64,000 bases of DNA from Anaspis maculata (GCA_949128115.1 OX421964.1:47222601-47286600), one strand, 5' to 3'; shown: positions 1 through 11,507, numbered from the stretch's first letter. The notes: generated from the sequence alone by a model not told the origin. Made by a program: numbers and translations.

Positions 1-2
1 TC

Positions 3-268
3 TGAAATATCTTCAGAAGACTGAAGTCGTTACGAAAAAAAAAAATAGTTTTCCGTATATCAGTAATTCTTCAGATCTTGAATCGAAACTTGGTGTTTTG
101 AATCGAATCAATGATAAAAAATCATTCAAAATAAGATTACAGTGAAAAGCCCTCTCTGGGCCAACCAATTTTAGAAAAAATACAGTCAACTTTTTTTCAA
201 CTGATAAGTAGACGAAAATATATTTTTTTTGGTAACAACTTCAGTTTTTTGAAGATATTTCAAGAACG
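3..268. mobile_element. Short TIR hairpin element (MITE-like)
   Basis: The first ~43 bases (TGAAATATCTTCAGAAGACT...) reappear reverse-complemented at about 222-268, with a few mismatches and a short AT-rich middle. The pair would fold into a hairpin with a stem of about 40 bp. No coding potential is seen. The left end lies at the window edge, so the true boundary and any target duplication cannot be judged. Confidence 0.5.
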
Positions 269-1303
269 GCTAAAGATATTTAATTCAAGTTTACGACGAC
301 TTCATGACCATGAAATCAAAATTACTTATGGCGATTTACATGTCTTCACCTATTTTGGTTCTCGAGGTACAAATGTTTAACTTTTTATTTTTATATCACC
401 CTGTATATGCCGCCGGCATAGTTCGTCTTGATGGCTTCAAGTTTCAACCAAAAGAGAGTGGATCAAACAACACCTCTACAAAGTGGTACTCCGCCATCAT
501 AAAACTCAAGGTCCATACCAGTCTTCAGCATCGAGCATATGGACTATTTTTATTTTCTTGTGTTTTGACAAAGAAGGAGATGACTGACGATGAAATGTGT
601 AAGGACCTTTCTTGTGAATAATGAAATTTCCAACAATTTCTTCCCGGGATTTTTTCTCCCAAATACTATTGTTCATGAGATATACGCAAAAAACTGACCC
701 TCAAGTTCTTCTCGAAGCCACAACGGCCGAAGCTTACACTGGATTCTTGAGGACTTTCACTATGTTGAACTACATGCTTAACTGAGCTTATATACAAAAA
801 TCCGGCTAGTTATCATTTTTGTTCGCTATTTGCGATTTAAACAGCTAAAATTCCTGGACTACATAGACAAAGTAGGAAGTTTTTGATGATGGATCTATCA
901 GTACCAGGTATGTACTTCAGTTTAACGCAATGGATATTATTTTCATGTTTTTACTGTAAGCAGTTTCGCCACTTTCTTGTGTCAAGAATTTTGGGAAATT
1001 TTTTTGCGAATTCCAGTTTTTCAAAATTGATTTAGTTACAAGTTCTGCTGAGTTCTGTGAAATGTTTCATACCATTGGAAAGAACAGACATTTCTGTGCT
1101 AGATCATAACAAAAAATCTTGCCCCTATCTGCCCTTCTTGATTTTATTGATTTTTTCTTCTAGAATCAGAAAATACAAAAATTAATGAAAATTCCAACTT
1201 TGCCACTGAATATATTCAACCTGCAAGTACTGAAAGTGGTATCAAACTGGTATCAAACAGTGCGATATCTTTGTCAAGCTTTTTAAATGCGAAAAAAAAA
1301 GAC
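269..1303. other. Non-coding AT-rich stretch, nothing recognised
   Basis: No homology-bearing frame is seen. The frame at 304-621 has no domain or codon structure I can support. A CACCCTGTATA motif at about 388 resembles the end of a TIR element; the same motif recurs at about 1482 and at many other places in the window. Confidence 0.4.
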
Positions 1304-1388
1304 AAAAAAAAAGTGACTTGGCGGAGATTCGAACCTCGGACGTTTGGATCCAAATACTTTTGTCCAGACCATTCGACCATTTACCCCT
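1304..1388 (-). pseudogene. tRNA-like unit (tRNA pseudogene or SINE head)
   Basis: On the minus strand the segment carries an internal pol III promoter pair: an A-box-like TGGTCGAATGG and a near-perfect B box, GGTTCGAATCTCC. They have tRNA-like spacing and are followed by a long T run (complement of 1304-1313) that could serve as a pol III terminator. The T stem contains a mismatch and the acceptor ends do not pair convincingly, so a functional tRNA is unlikely. A tRNA pseudogene or the head of a tRNA-derived SINE fits better. Confidence 0.5.
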
Positions 1389-1710
1389 ATGTGCAGCGTT
1401 AGAAAACTTTCAAAACCAGATCCTGGTTTGCCTGGAAAAACTGGACCTACCCTCAGGCTATGTTCATTTGGTGGTGATAATCACCCTGTATATTGTTTCG
1501 CGGTCCGTTATACAGGTTGGGTAGGTTGGTTGGGTAGGTTGACGTAATTGACAACTTTCGGGCCTGCTATAGCGTGTGAAAGGGGTTACTTTCGTAGATG
1601 TCCGTAAGAAAATTTGAAATTCTGTTCTGAATTGTATGTCCTACTACATATTATGCAAAATCGCCAAAAATCGCACCCCAGGGTTTTGAGTCATTGGATG
1701 GTATTTTGAT

Positions 1711-2138
1711 CAGAGGCGTATCTACGGGGGGGCAAGTGGGGCACGTGCTATGGGCGCACTTCGATCCTCAGGGCGCAAACGAGAGAAAAAGGTAAAAATG
1801 TAAAAAATTAAAAATAAAAAATAAAAAAAATGGAATAATGTAGATATTTAAACTGTTGGGCTAAATTCGTGTGAGCCGAGATGTGAGCAGTAATTGATAA
1901 GCGGAATGAGAACAAAGAAAGAGGGAAAAACCAAACCAATACATTCAAACAGACGATCAACTTTCGACTAGATCGATTTTCATCTGATCTAGGTATAGCC
2001 TAACAGGGGGGTCCAATTTGTCGATGGCACACCTGAATTTCGAAAAAAAGCGCCTGCGCGCATTTTCCAAGGTTTCTAATTCAGGGGCACAGTTTTCGTG
2101 TTTTGCCCTAGGCGCAATTTACCCCAGATACGCCACTG
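1711..2138. mobile_element. Non-autonomous hAT-type element with 8-bp target duplication
   Basis: The left end reads CAGAGGCGTATCTACGGGG and the right end is the inverted counterpart, CCCCAGATACGCCACTG. The element is flanked by the exact 8-bp direct repeat ATTTTGAT (1703-1710 and 2139-2146). Ends of the CAGNGGCG type together with an 8-bp duplication are diagnostic of the hAT superfamily. At 428 bp with no transposase frame it is non-autonomous. Confidence 0.85.
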
Positions 2139-2369
2139 ATTTTGATCATTACTAGACGCCGCGTCGGGCCGGCTCATGTCCATTTGTCTATGATTCAGAT
2201 CCATTTTTTAATGTCGAAAAACAAAATTATACATCGAGTGAATGATTTTCGTGAAGAATAGGTACACTTCAATCTAATGGATGGCCCCTGAAATATTTCT
2301 AAAGACGAACACCTCTAACCGCCTCTAACTAAGAAAAAATATAACGCAAACAACAATAATAGTAGGTAC

Positions 2370-2828
2370 TTGACACTTCACTCAAGAGTCCCTCTTGCGT
2401 CAATCAGAAAGATTTTTCACTTTGGTTTTGAAAGACGAGAGACCGGAGGACCGCTCGATATCGTCAGGAATGGAGTTCATTACACTGACGGTCGAATATA
2501 TGTAGTATGTAGTAGGGCACTCAATTTTGAACAAAATATCAAATTTTTCAAGATAACCATGTTGTTACGAGCGGCGATTCTCGCGTGCATTCTGGAGAAC
2601 ACGCAGTCTTTCCAGTATGCTCGAATCGCTCGAGATCGCAGTATTGTACATGTGCGAAGCTCTAGTACATTCCAAAATATACGGGATGGCTTGGCTATTG
2701 AAATTACATGGAAGGCTTCAACAGCCGAGTGGGAAACATCAGCCGAAATGACTACGCTCATTGGATATGTAGGTAGGCACCTGTGTACGTTCGCTTCATC
2801 TTCAGAATCGTGCCAATCCCTCACTTAA
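2370..2828 (+). CDS. Hypothetical open frame, 152 codons, doubtful
   Basis: This is among the longest uninterrupted ATG-type frames in the window and has slightly higher GC than its surroundings. I recognise no domain. A central stretch (LLRAAILACILE) is mildly hydrophobic, and there is no convincing signal peptide. The complementary strand is also open for 114 codons over 2480-2824. That is common when codon use avoids TAA/TAG on both strands, and it weakens either call. No splice sites or poly(A) signal were tied to it. It could be an exon, a decayed transposon gene or chance. Confidence 0.18.
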   Translation: MTLHSRVPLASIRKIFHFGFERRETGGPLDIVRNGVHYTDGRIYVVCSRALNFEQNIKFFKITMLLRAAILACILENTQSFQYARIARDRSIVHVRSSSTFQNIRDGLAIEITWKASTAEWETSAEMTTLIGYVGRHLCTFASSSESCQSLT

Positions 2829-4211
2829 TTTGTAATTGCTTATTTATTCTGATCAACATAAAAACGCAACTTACAATATTCTACATCGGCTGATTCTTCT
2901 GCTAACTGGGTAGGTATAATTTACTGCGATCGTGCTTCATGCACTGACTTTAAATATTCACGAACACCCAAACTCCAACTCACTTTGCGACTTCATAATA
3001 TGATAATATGAAATTTCAAATCTCATTTGGCTAAACAAAACCCAAAAAAGTCCAAAATACACAAGGGATGCAAAGGGGCTATAATTTCCATCAAATATAC
3101 ATTAAACGCCACAATTTTCCCCGGCAATGTTTTTCCATTTTGATTTCCAATTAGACACGAAATTTAATGGAAAAGGGGGAGATTCTCGGCCTGCTGCGAG
3201 GGAGCTTCCTTCAGCTTGTACCTTTAGCCCTATTCGACCAGTTTAAGCACAATCAAATTAATTAAACGCCGTAATTTCAGGTCGCACAACGGCAGGACCT
3301 GTTGTATTGGTTGACTGGACGGCGTTTATATGTATAGGTACCTACTGGATAGCATTTTTCGCGTGTTCCGCGACTTCTATGTCATCAGCTAATTTTATGC
3401 ACCTGATATCTACTCACTTATCTATTCGTTATTACCTATGTAGGTAGTACTCTACTCTGGAAGAGGGGTGTTCGCCATACAGACAAATTTTCTAAATCGA
3501 ATTTTTGGAAGAAATCGCCGGAAAATTATCAAGAAAACGCCAAATTTGCTCAAGAATAAAACTGCCAAATCGCTTTTGATCAACTAAACTGCTGGACAAC
3601 GAACTTGTCGGTATCGGAAAAATGGTTCAGCTTTGAAGACCAATAATGTCCGATTGCCGAATGCGTTGAATATTACAGATTTGCGTAACGAGGCATGTTA
3701 TATATCTGAAATTCTGATGAAATTCAACGTACGAAAAACAGGCAGTGTCAGTGTCAACTGTAAACCACTTAAAAAAGTGCCCCCTGCTTGGCCCCACAGC
3801 AAATATTCGGTTTTTTTTTCAGAGTGAAACTGTCATGAACTGTTGTAGAAACAATCTTGCTCAATGTAGGTAAATATCCATCCATCATCCATCAGAAATG
3901 ACTCAAGGCTGTATTCTCAGCAGGCCAAATTTATTTTGAGGATTTCTCCCTCAAAAATGAAGATAAAACTCAATTTTTCTCATACGGTGTACTGAGTGTA
4001 TAGACGAAGCTCTAGCCAACGTTGAGTATGCAAAAATTGCGCAACGCCGTTTCTTTTCAAATTCGTGTTCAGAAGATCTGAAAGCATAATTATGGAAGTG
4101 AAAGTTGTCGGCCACGAACAGTGCACGTTTACCCTGTGATGGCGGGTGGGGGGGTGCAATCCGTCCATTTTTGGATTCCAGGCCCGTAAGTTATAGTATC
4201 GACAGAGCATT
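2829..4211. other. Apparently single-copy non-coding DNA
   Basis: No transposon ends or internal repeats were found from about 2830 to 3460. The text is locally AT-rich with runs such as AATTAATTAAACGCC at about 3255 and a similar ATTAAACGCC at 3102. It could be intronic or intergenic with regulatory content. The remaining ~700 bp show only short frames without support. Confidence 0.3.
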
Positions 4212-5760
4212 ATGAGTTGCATAATCCTTGGTAAAAAGAAATTTGGCAAATGTGTAATAGTGGGAGTGGTACGCAAAAGCATAGGTACGGGGTACGGCAT
4301 TTTGGAGTGCAGTAACGAGATTTTGCATGAGCGTACTTCATACCGAGACAAGCGATTTGACCCGCAGAGCTCGATATTTTGTCCCTTAGGGGGCCAGTGG
4401 GGGCCCTCCAAATTTTCAAGATGCAAGAACTTTCACAAAATGATCATTGAGTACCTATCGTCATGTATGTCATAAGTGAAGATTACGGGTCCATTGAAAA
4501 TGTTTTCATCAATTGTCGTCGTGTCCGATTCATTCTTAACATATGAAAAAAAATTCTTTGGCCGAGGTCAAAAAAACTGTTTTTATTTTTTCTGCTGTGC
4601 AAGGAAACGATAAATTCATATGTTTTGTTGCGTTCCCAACTAAATCGGTGACCTCTTCAGTATACCTTTTCCAACAGCATTTTTTTCAATGTTCCTACTG
4701 GATAAGACTGTCAATTTCCGCAGATATGAGAAGCTTGAACTCTTTTCTTAGTAATTTCCATGCAACATGGCTTCAAAACGCACAAGAGAGCCCTGAAACT
4801 TTTTTTTTCTGCTGGGCCGTCAAATTTTTAGCATGTTGATTTTGTAGTAGGGAAGACGCGCAAATAAATGAGATCTAGTCCAGGCGAATAAGTTCTAGCG
4901 GAAAATATACCTACTTATACCTAACGACTCTGCGTTTTGTTGTAATACAATAAAACACGGCATGGAAGAATATTTTCTGTTGAAACCAAATCGCCTGCGC
5001 CTACAGCCTGGCTTGAATATTGGTTCGCATCTCTCCTACCGACTATAAAATCAAAATATCGTAAGTTGGACGGCCCAGCAGAAAAAAAAATCTTTTTGGG
5101 CTCTTTTGAGCGTTTTAGAGTCATGTTGCTTCGCAACTACCAAGAAAAGAGTTCGATCGAGGTCCCCATTCCTGCAAAAATTACGAGTGATATGCAGTGG
5201 GGACATAGAAAGAAATTATCTTGGAAAAGAGGTAGGTACTGAAGAGGTCGCCACTTCTTTGAAAAATACCACTACAAAAAAATTTCCTCATAAGTAGGTT
5301 TAGGCAATGCGATTTAGTCGGGAGCGCAACAGAACATATGAATTTATCGTCTCCTTGCATAGGAGAAAAAATAAAAACTGGTTTTTTGACCTCTGCCAAA
5401 GAATTTTTTTTTTCAAGTGTGAAGAATAATTCGGATACGACGACAATTATTGATGAAAACATTTTCAATAGACCTGTAAGCTCCACTCATGAACCATGAT
5501 ATACATGACGATACTCAATAATCATTTTGTGAAAGTTCTTGCATCTTGAAAATTTGGAGGGCCCCCATTGGCCCCCTAAGGGACAAAATATAGAGTGCTG
5601 CGGGTCAAATCGCTTGTCTCGGTATAAAGTATGCCCATGCAAAATCTCGTTACTGCACTCCAAAGTGCGGTATCGATGTGTTTTTAGGTATGTACCGCTT
5701 CCACTATAACGAAAATACAGCCCTCCAAAGTGAAATTTTGCCAAAATATTTGTAGCCATA
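4212..5760. repeat. 1.5-kb foldback repeat (two long inverted arms)
   Basis: The left arm (about 4212-4870) and right arm (about 5020-5760) are inverted copies of each other over roughly 650-740 bp, about 85 percent alike by eye, with indels. They are separated by a spacer of about 150 bp. Matching landmarks are GATTTTGCATGAGCG / inverted at 5635, GTCCCTTAGGGGGCCA / inverted at 5575, and TTTCTGCTGGGCCGTC (4807) / inverted at 5070. Reading frames are partly conserved between the arms (4212-4475 plus versus 5487-5759 minus, and 4543-4839 versus 5181-5486). A decayed piece of the same family lies at about 30040-30120. The superfamily is unknown. Confidence 0.75.
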
Positions 5761-6243
5761 ATTTAACTTCGGCATTTTTCGACCAATTTTTTTTTTTGGA
5801 ATTTGTACTTCTAAAGTCGTTGTCTACAATACGGAGTTTCAGTTTTAGGAAATGAAAACCACAGTCACAATGCGAAAAATATATAATTACACTGTTTTCA
5901 CTATCCTGTCCAAAAACCCGAAAGAACAATTTTATATACAAAGAAATGCAAGGACAGAGAATCTACAGCATTAGAATAAGAAGCATATTTTCTTCTTTTT
6001 TATTGACAACTTTTTTCAAAATAGTCCAGTCAATGAGTCAATTCAATCAATGAATGATTATAGAGTGCATGGAGGGAGGCAGGATTTTTAACTTCAAGGA
6101 TGAGTTTGGGGCAGTTGGGAGGTAAACATACTAAAAGTCCCCGACTCTAGGAGGTGCGCCGGACGTAGGGGGGCTCCGAAAAAAAACCAAATAAACTATA
6201 AAGTGAAGAAGATTGAATTGTCTTTATAACTATATAAATTCAT

Positions 6244-6318
6244 ACCCCGGCGGTAGCTTGATGGGTTCCGTCTCTGGCTTCAAACCCAGAGGTCAGAAGT
6301 TCAAATCCCGTCGGGTCG
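6244..6318 (+). pseudogene. tRNA-like unit with UCA loop (SINE head or tRNA pseudogene)
   Basis: CCCGGCG at the 5' side pairs with CGTCGGG at the 3' side, like a 7-bp acceptor stem. An A-box-like TAGCTTGATGG and a B box AGTTCAAATCC have tRNA spacing. The anticodon arm CTCTGG/CCAGAG encloses an 8-nt loop containing TCA, which would read UGA. The T arm does not pair and the loop is one base too long, so a working selenocysteine tRNA is not supported. A tRNA-derived SINE head is more likely. Confidence 0.45.
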
Positions 6319-6904
6319 GGTGGCTTTTCTCTATGCGCTCTTTAGTACTGAAGCCACCCGCATTTGGCGGGCCGAAAATAATCCGGAGAAAAATAATTCA
6401 AAGCCGTGAAATCGAGGTATAAGAATGTGAATATTCAGAGTCAAGGCATCATTAAAAGATGTCGCTAGTTATTTAATTCATTCGTGTAAATCCCGCAAAG
6501 CTCTACAACATAATTTATTTGCTCCTCATCGACAATTCAATAACCGTTCCTGCTTGACGTCCGACGAAATGGTGAATTGGTGCATATGAAGTAAAGCACC
6601 CGCACATTGAACCAGTTAGTTGCTGCCGTACTCCTGCTGTGTTGACGCGCCAAGCTACCGCCCGCCGCCCGCCACCATCCGATTCACACGTGTTAGCATC
6701 GCCGGTCACATTCCAGAGCACTTCTCAGATTACCTGAGCTGTCTATACACCGTTCGCGATCGTTTTGGATGCGAAAAAATATTCCGAATAGCTGGGAATG
6801 GAGGATATCGCCGGAGATTGACCGTGGTACCTGGACCAATCCTCCTGGGCTGCCGTCCGCTCCCGACTTGTCACGTCCGTCGCCGAGTGCTTCTGCGGGC
6901 CTGT

Positions 6905-7470
6905 TAGCGAAGAGTTTTAGTCCCCTTCGAGGAAGCTGAGTTAGAACCCGTTTATGTTGCGTCGCGACCCTCCTAGAGGCCGAAGCGTCGAAGCCCCAAT
7001 GATGAGCCCCAGCCCACTTGGAAAATGACGAGTCGATTCCCCCCGGCTGATGTGTCTCAAAGGCCCCCTGGAGAAAGTCGAGTTGGAACCCTTCGGAGTC
7101 GTGTTTTGGTCCCCTTGGGGGCACGCCGAGTCGAGAACCCTCCAGGTTGAGTTTTGACCCTCCGAGAGACTGATGAGTTGCTTCCCCCGTTGAGTTGCAA
7201 CCCGTCTCTAGGATGTCGTGTCAGAGCCCTTGGACGTTGAGTCTTGATCCGCCTCCAGGTGTCGAGTCAGAGCCCTCCGACGACGAGCTCCAGCCCTTTT
7301 TCCAGGTCGATGTGCCGAGGCCCTTCCGGTGTTGAGTTTCGACCCTTCTCCAAGTCGTAGAGTTGGGACCCGTTGACGAAGTGTTTCGAACCCCCTCCAG
7401 GATGCTGAGTCGCGTTCCCTCGACGATGAGTTCTAGCCTACCTCGAGGATGTCGAGTTAAAACCCCTAAA
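6905..7470. repeat. GC-rich degenerate tandem array (~30-35 bp unit)
   Basis: The theme GATGTCGAGT(T/C)..AACCC(T/C)CC repeats with wide variation: GAGTTAGAACCCG, GAGTTGGAACCC, GTCGAGAACCCTCCAG, GAGTTTCGACCC and GTCGAGTCAGAGCCCTCC among others. It is far richer in G+C than the surrounding DNA. Open frames here (for example minus 6693-7124) follow the repeat period rather than a gene. Confidence 0.6.
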
Positions 7471-9500
7471 TGATCCAGGCCCGATAGAAATGAGGTCTCT
7501 CGTTTCGGTATCTCGTGTGGCGGAGTGATGACCTCGACGAGCGGGAGGTTAGTCCTGGTGAGTTGGGATAGTTGCTTACGGTTAGGCTTTGTCGGAAAAA
7601 TGTATGATGGAGCTCACGCGTGCGTTCTGAATCTGCCTGCACGTGCTGGTATCTGCGCTACTGTCTGCCGTCAGGTACAGCCACTTTCAAGTCTCGTCCT
7701 TTGTTGGATACCTTCATAGAAAGGTATTCGCGCTCTTGGGCCCTCTGGACTTGGCTTTGTGACTGCGGTACTCAGAGCACCGGACCTAGTGGGTTAGATC
7801 TGGAAACTCGCGGGTGAGCTCCCTCTGCGTTTCTGAAGCTCCTAGTTATTCGGAAAATGTAAATTTTGAGAACTACGTGAAAAATCAAGTAATTGAAATA
7901 AAATAAAATCGCGTTGAGATCGGGGTTCGGACCCTGCCGTAGAGTCGTAATTGTTGATCGGATTGATGGACCCCCCCCCCCCTCCTTGAAACTAATGATT
8001 TTGTTTTAGCGCCACGACAGTTCCGGATATTTCCATATAGAGCTTGTTACGGGAATGAAGACGTTCTTATTCGAAACTGATGAATTCAATCCGGTACCCG
8101 ACGACGCCACCGTTCAGATAGGGACTTTGTAAAAATGAATTGTTATTAGGGCTCGATCAGGAATAGTGTAGACGGCGATTATTTCACGTTAGGGCAAAGA
8201 TTATTTCGACACCTCTCCGCATCGGCTTTTCGGCGAACACCCTGTATAGTCTATTCTCTGCGTTTTGTTTCTCCTGGCTGCGGCCTTCTCTCACAAATTG
8301 CTAAACAACAACGAACTAGCGCGTATACGGGGCGTGCTCAAAACGTTCTCCAAATTTAATTTGTATCTTGACTAGAGTAATTAGTTTCGCGGACACCATC
8401 GGTTCGAAAGTTTTTGGAAGGGCGAAATTTGGTTCAACATTTCCGGTTATAGACACGCGCGACCGCGGGAATCTTTCTAAGCGTTGGGGGCGACTCACGG
8501 TGAAAAAAGGGAATAGGCCCCCACAAAGGCAGCCATATCCAATCCTTTCCAAACGGGCAAAAGAGACCATGGCCCAAAAAGAAGCAACAGCCTTTGAAAA
8601 GAATGCCACAATAAGGTGGGCTACCATACACACACCGGCCCACAAATCTTGGATAGCACTCGTGGTCGAAGTCACTCTTCTCTTTTCAGTGTCTAGAAGC
8701 CGGGCCTAACCCTAACATAACCTCTAACACTAACATAAATGTTGGATCTGATTTAACCACAAAAAGAACTTTGAACCGCGAAAACCAGTCAGAATTAAAT
8801 GTCGGTCAAGGTGTAGAGTCAGGTGTTTGTCGGAGGGTTGGGGTGTTGGGACGTCTGAAATAATTAGGGGAAAGTTATCTCTTCGGTAATAGGTTAGATC
8901 TTTTAGATAATTTAGCCTGCGATGTGAAGGTAGGACTAGGTATAGGAGCGAGCCATTATTTAAACCTTTTGAATTGTACATAGAAGTCAATAGATTGGTG
9001 TTATGTTAAAATTTTAACTGTGTCTTATTGTGTTCAAACTCGTAGTCAGACCTATCTCAACAATCTCGAGAGCTCTATAATCGAACAACAAGAAGAGAGG
9101 CACAACGGGATGTCGTCCTGATACTAGATGATCATCGGCCAAGCGGTTCCAAAAGCGGGAAAAGTGATTTAATTCAAATAAGTTAAATTAAATGCCAGTA
9201 TAATGAGTTGCCTACCCATTCAGGGGTACAAGACGATAGTTGGGGTCGTTTCAGTACCTATACTTTGGCGTGTACTAAGCGAACGGTCACGTCAAAAGAA
9301 AATGGGTGAAACGGAGGAAATCACCGACAAAAGCCCGCTAATAAGCTAGAGCTGATGCGCCCCTAAACACCTAATTGAAGAAAAATTATATCCATTTTGC
9401 ATTTTTATCAGTTATTTGCTGCAACATGTTGCATTTTTTGCTGTGATAATGAGTGACAATGGGAACAGGTATGCTCCTCTATCAAACAACATATTATGTA
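7471..9500. other. Interior of the GTCCAGT element, nothing coding recognised
   Basis: GC-balanced up to about 8700, then AT-rich. A B-box-like GGGGTTCGGACCC occurs at about 7921. The frame at 8368-8709 (plus) and its complement are both open and neither shows a domain. CCTAACCCTAAC at about 8705 is a single short run, not a telomeric array. Confidence 0.3.
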
Positions 9501-9862
9501 TGATTCAAACTACTTTTGTCAAAAATTCTGCCTCCCTCCATGCACTCTACACCAGTACACCCCCCCCCCCCTTATAAGCATTCGTTGACTGGACTAAAAT
9601 ACGGCTCTGTATTCAATTTTCTACGTCTCTCAAAATTATAAAACAGTTGATAACTCATCAGTTGATAATTTTTTCGTTTGTCAAAAAATGTCCCAGCAAT
9701 CCTTTAGAAACTTTTCTAGTGTTTTAGGGCTATTGGGCTTCTGAAAAAATGTGGGTAATCCAACAGGAACTAAAAAACGTACACTTGCGTCCCTGGATGA
9801 TGTTCGCCACCTCTGTGTAGGGCTGTAGGTATAGATATGGCTGAGGTAAAGTAAAACAATGA

Positions 9863-10620
9863 CTAATCCCCCCCCCCGCGGTACCTACGTAAACTTGTAG
9901 GTCCACCGGAGTGCGTACTGATGTGGTTAGTTTGGTGTGTGCTGCGATGCGATGTCGCTCCAAGAGAGCCGCAAGCGCGCCATGTGAGCAGAAATTCGCG
10001 TAAAGCTCGCACTTTGTGTTGTAGTAGACATCCGGCTAGCGAATTGGCAACTCGACGCATGCCGTCGCGACGGTGGTAAAGAGTGGAAAAGCGCCGCACT
10101 TTGTTTCGAAAACTCCGACGTACACAATAAACATGAAAAAATTGTTCACCATATTTACCTTTTTTCTTTGCCATTGATGAAAGTGTGCGCGTGTAGCAGC
10201 CACAACAATGCCGACCGACCGGCCAATTACGAAGATAACGAGGGAAAAGTAAATATTTCCTTGATCACACGGACGGTGCAGGTAAGATGTTTGAAGTGTT
10301 AGATACCTATATACCACATTCGACAGGATGTGAGCAAACACTTAAGCCTAATTAGGTGGGCACCTTGAGCACGCGGAAAATAGGGGATAACGTTGAATGT
10401 CATCACTTTCATTCTTCTCGAAGCGCGCACCCAAAAACTTCGCGTTGAGGTATTCACAAAGTTTGTTGTCAGCTAGTTCTCGGGCGACCGCTTCAGCTTC
10501 GCCAATGTAGCACTTTTGTCGAGTGGCAACTTTGCGAATGCGAAGGAACGGTTGGAGGTTGGAGGGAGTGAGGAGTTACTTTACGTTGAACGTCAAAGTT
10601 CATTAGGTCATTCACTTGAG
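9863..10620. other. GC-richer unique segment with a possible minus-strand first exon
   Basis: On the minus strand, ATG GCA AAG AAA AAA G (complement of about 10174-10159) is followed directly by GTAAAT, a plausible splice donor. It is preceded by a pyrimidine-rich leader. This would be a five-codon first exon encoding MAKKK. No downstream exon could be matched, so this is only a suggestion. The other frames here have no recognisable domain. Confidence 0.15.
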
Positions 10621-11135
10621 ATTTGCTTACAGTTTACAGTACTTAAACGCAAAAAGCAGAAGTGTCAAACTTGACTACAAGAAGTGGAGATGACTGTTCG
10701 GGAGTTTTGGTGACTAGAAACTTTCGAAATTGATTTGTCGTCCATTGTTAGTGATTCGTTTGGCCGGCAACTCGGCAAAGTTCTGTGGAAATGTGGAATA
10801 CGGCTATATGTTTTGTGTTCACATTTTAAGGTGCGTTGGCGTTTGTAGTGGAGCTTAGCGTATTGTCACAAAAGACTAATCAGGCGTTTTATCTACTCTT
10901 TGGAGTGGAAAATATGGTGATGGGTGGTGTAGTAAACAAGAACGTGATGTAATTTTTATTTATGGGCTTTACGGGGTTTTACAGTATCGGAGTATCGTGT
11001 ATAGGAGAAAATAAGATAGGTGTCTGTCAACCTCTAGATCAATGCGACAGATACCTACACACATACAGGATGATGAGGATGTTTCCTGGGTAGAGACGAG
11101 GGGTGAACCGCTGAGAGAATTTGTACAAAAGAGGT

Positions 11136-11242
11136 CCCCGGAGGTCTCCTAGAGGTCCTCAGAGGTCCCCGGAGGTCCTCGGTGGTCCTCAGAGGTCCTC
11201 GGTGGTCCTCAGAGGTCCCCAGGAGGTCCCCGGAGGTCCTTC
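11136..11242. repeat. Decamer minisatellite (AGGTCCTCGG-type)
   Basis: About ten tandem copies of a 10-11 bp unit: AGAGGTCCTC, GGTGGTCCTC, AGAGGTCCCC and GGAGGTCC variants. The unit leaves a frame open that would encode Arg/Pro/Gly-rich peptide, but this is a by-product of the repeat. Confidence 0.85.
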
Positions 11243-11507
11243 ACTGGTATTTGACTTCTTTTGCACCTTATTATGCAATCTGACCACCTCATCGTCTGAT
11301 TTGACATATTTTAAAACTTGTGTTTGATTTTAATTACCTACCACCGGCCTACCTATCTTTGATGATAAATTCGTATTCACCCAACTGCTTCTAATAAAAT
11401 AACACTAATAACAGAGCCATATTATGTTCCAATTCAAAATCCAAAAATAATTTTTTCAAATTTCAAAATTTCCGATTTTTTTTTTGATTTTGGAAATGCC
11501 AATAAAT

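Larger units (their letters stand above)
6024..9594. mobile_element. 3.57-kb TIR element with GTCCAGT ends, TA flanks
   Basis: The left end GTCCAGTCAATGAG and the right end TTGACTGGAC are inverted counterparts, each bordered by TA. Further in, GCATGGAGGGAGGCAG (about 6068) pairs with CTGCCTCCCTCCATGC (about 9529). A TA target and these ends suggest a Tc1/mariner-like or related origin. No transposase frame is visible inside. The interior contains a tRNA-like unit, a GC-rich degenerate tandem array and poly(C) tracts at about 7972 and 9560. An element at 56834-59033 shares the GTCCAGT ends. Confidence 0.55.

Noticed and set aside
2480..2824. 114-codon minus-strand frame opposite the 2370-2828 frame
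   Set aside because: Probable shadow; no domain, no better evidence than the plus frame.
6244..6318. Functional selenocysteine tRNA
   Set aside because: A UCA loop is present, but the anticodon loop has 8 bases and the T arm does not pair; the length is also below that of true tRNA-Sec.
6693..7124. 143-codon minus-strand frame in the GC-rich array
   Set aside because: It follows the GTCGAGT repeat texture; absence of stops reflects GC-rich repeats, with no domain.
8700..8740. Telomeric repeat
   Set aside because: Only two CCTAAC units; no (TTAGG)n array.
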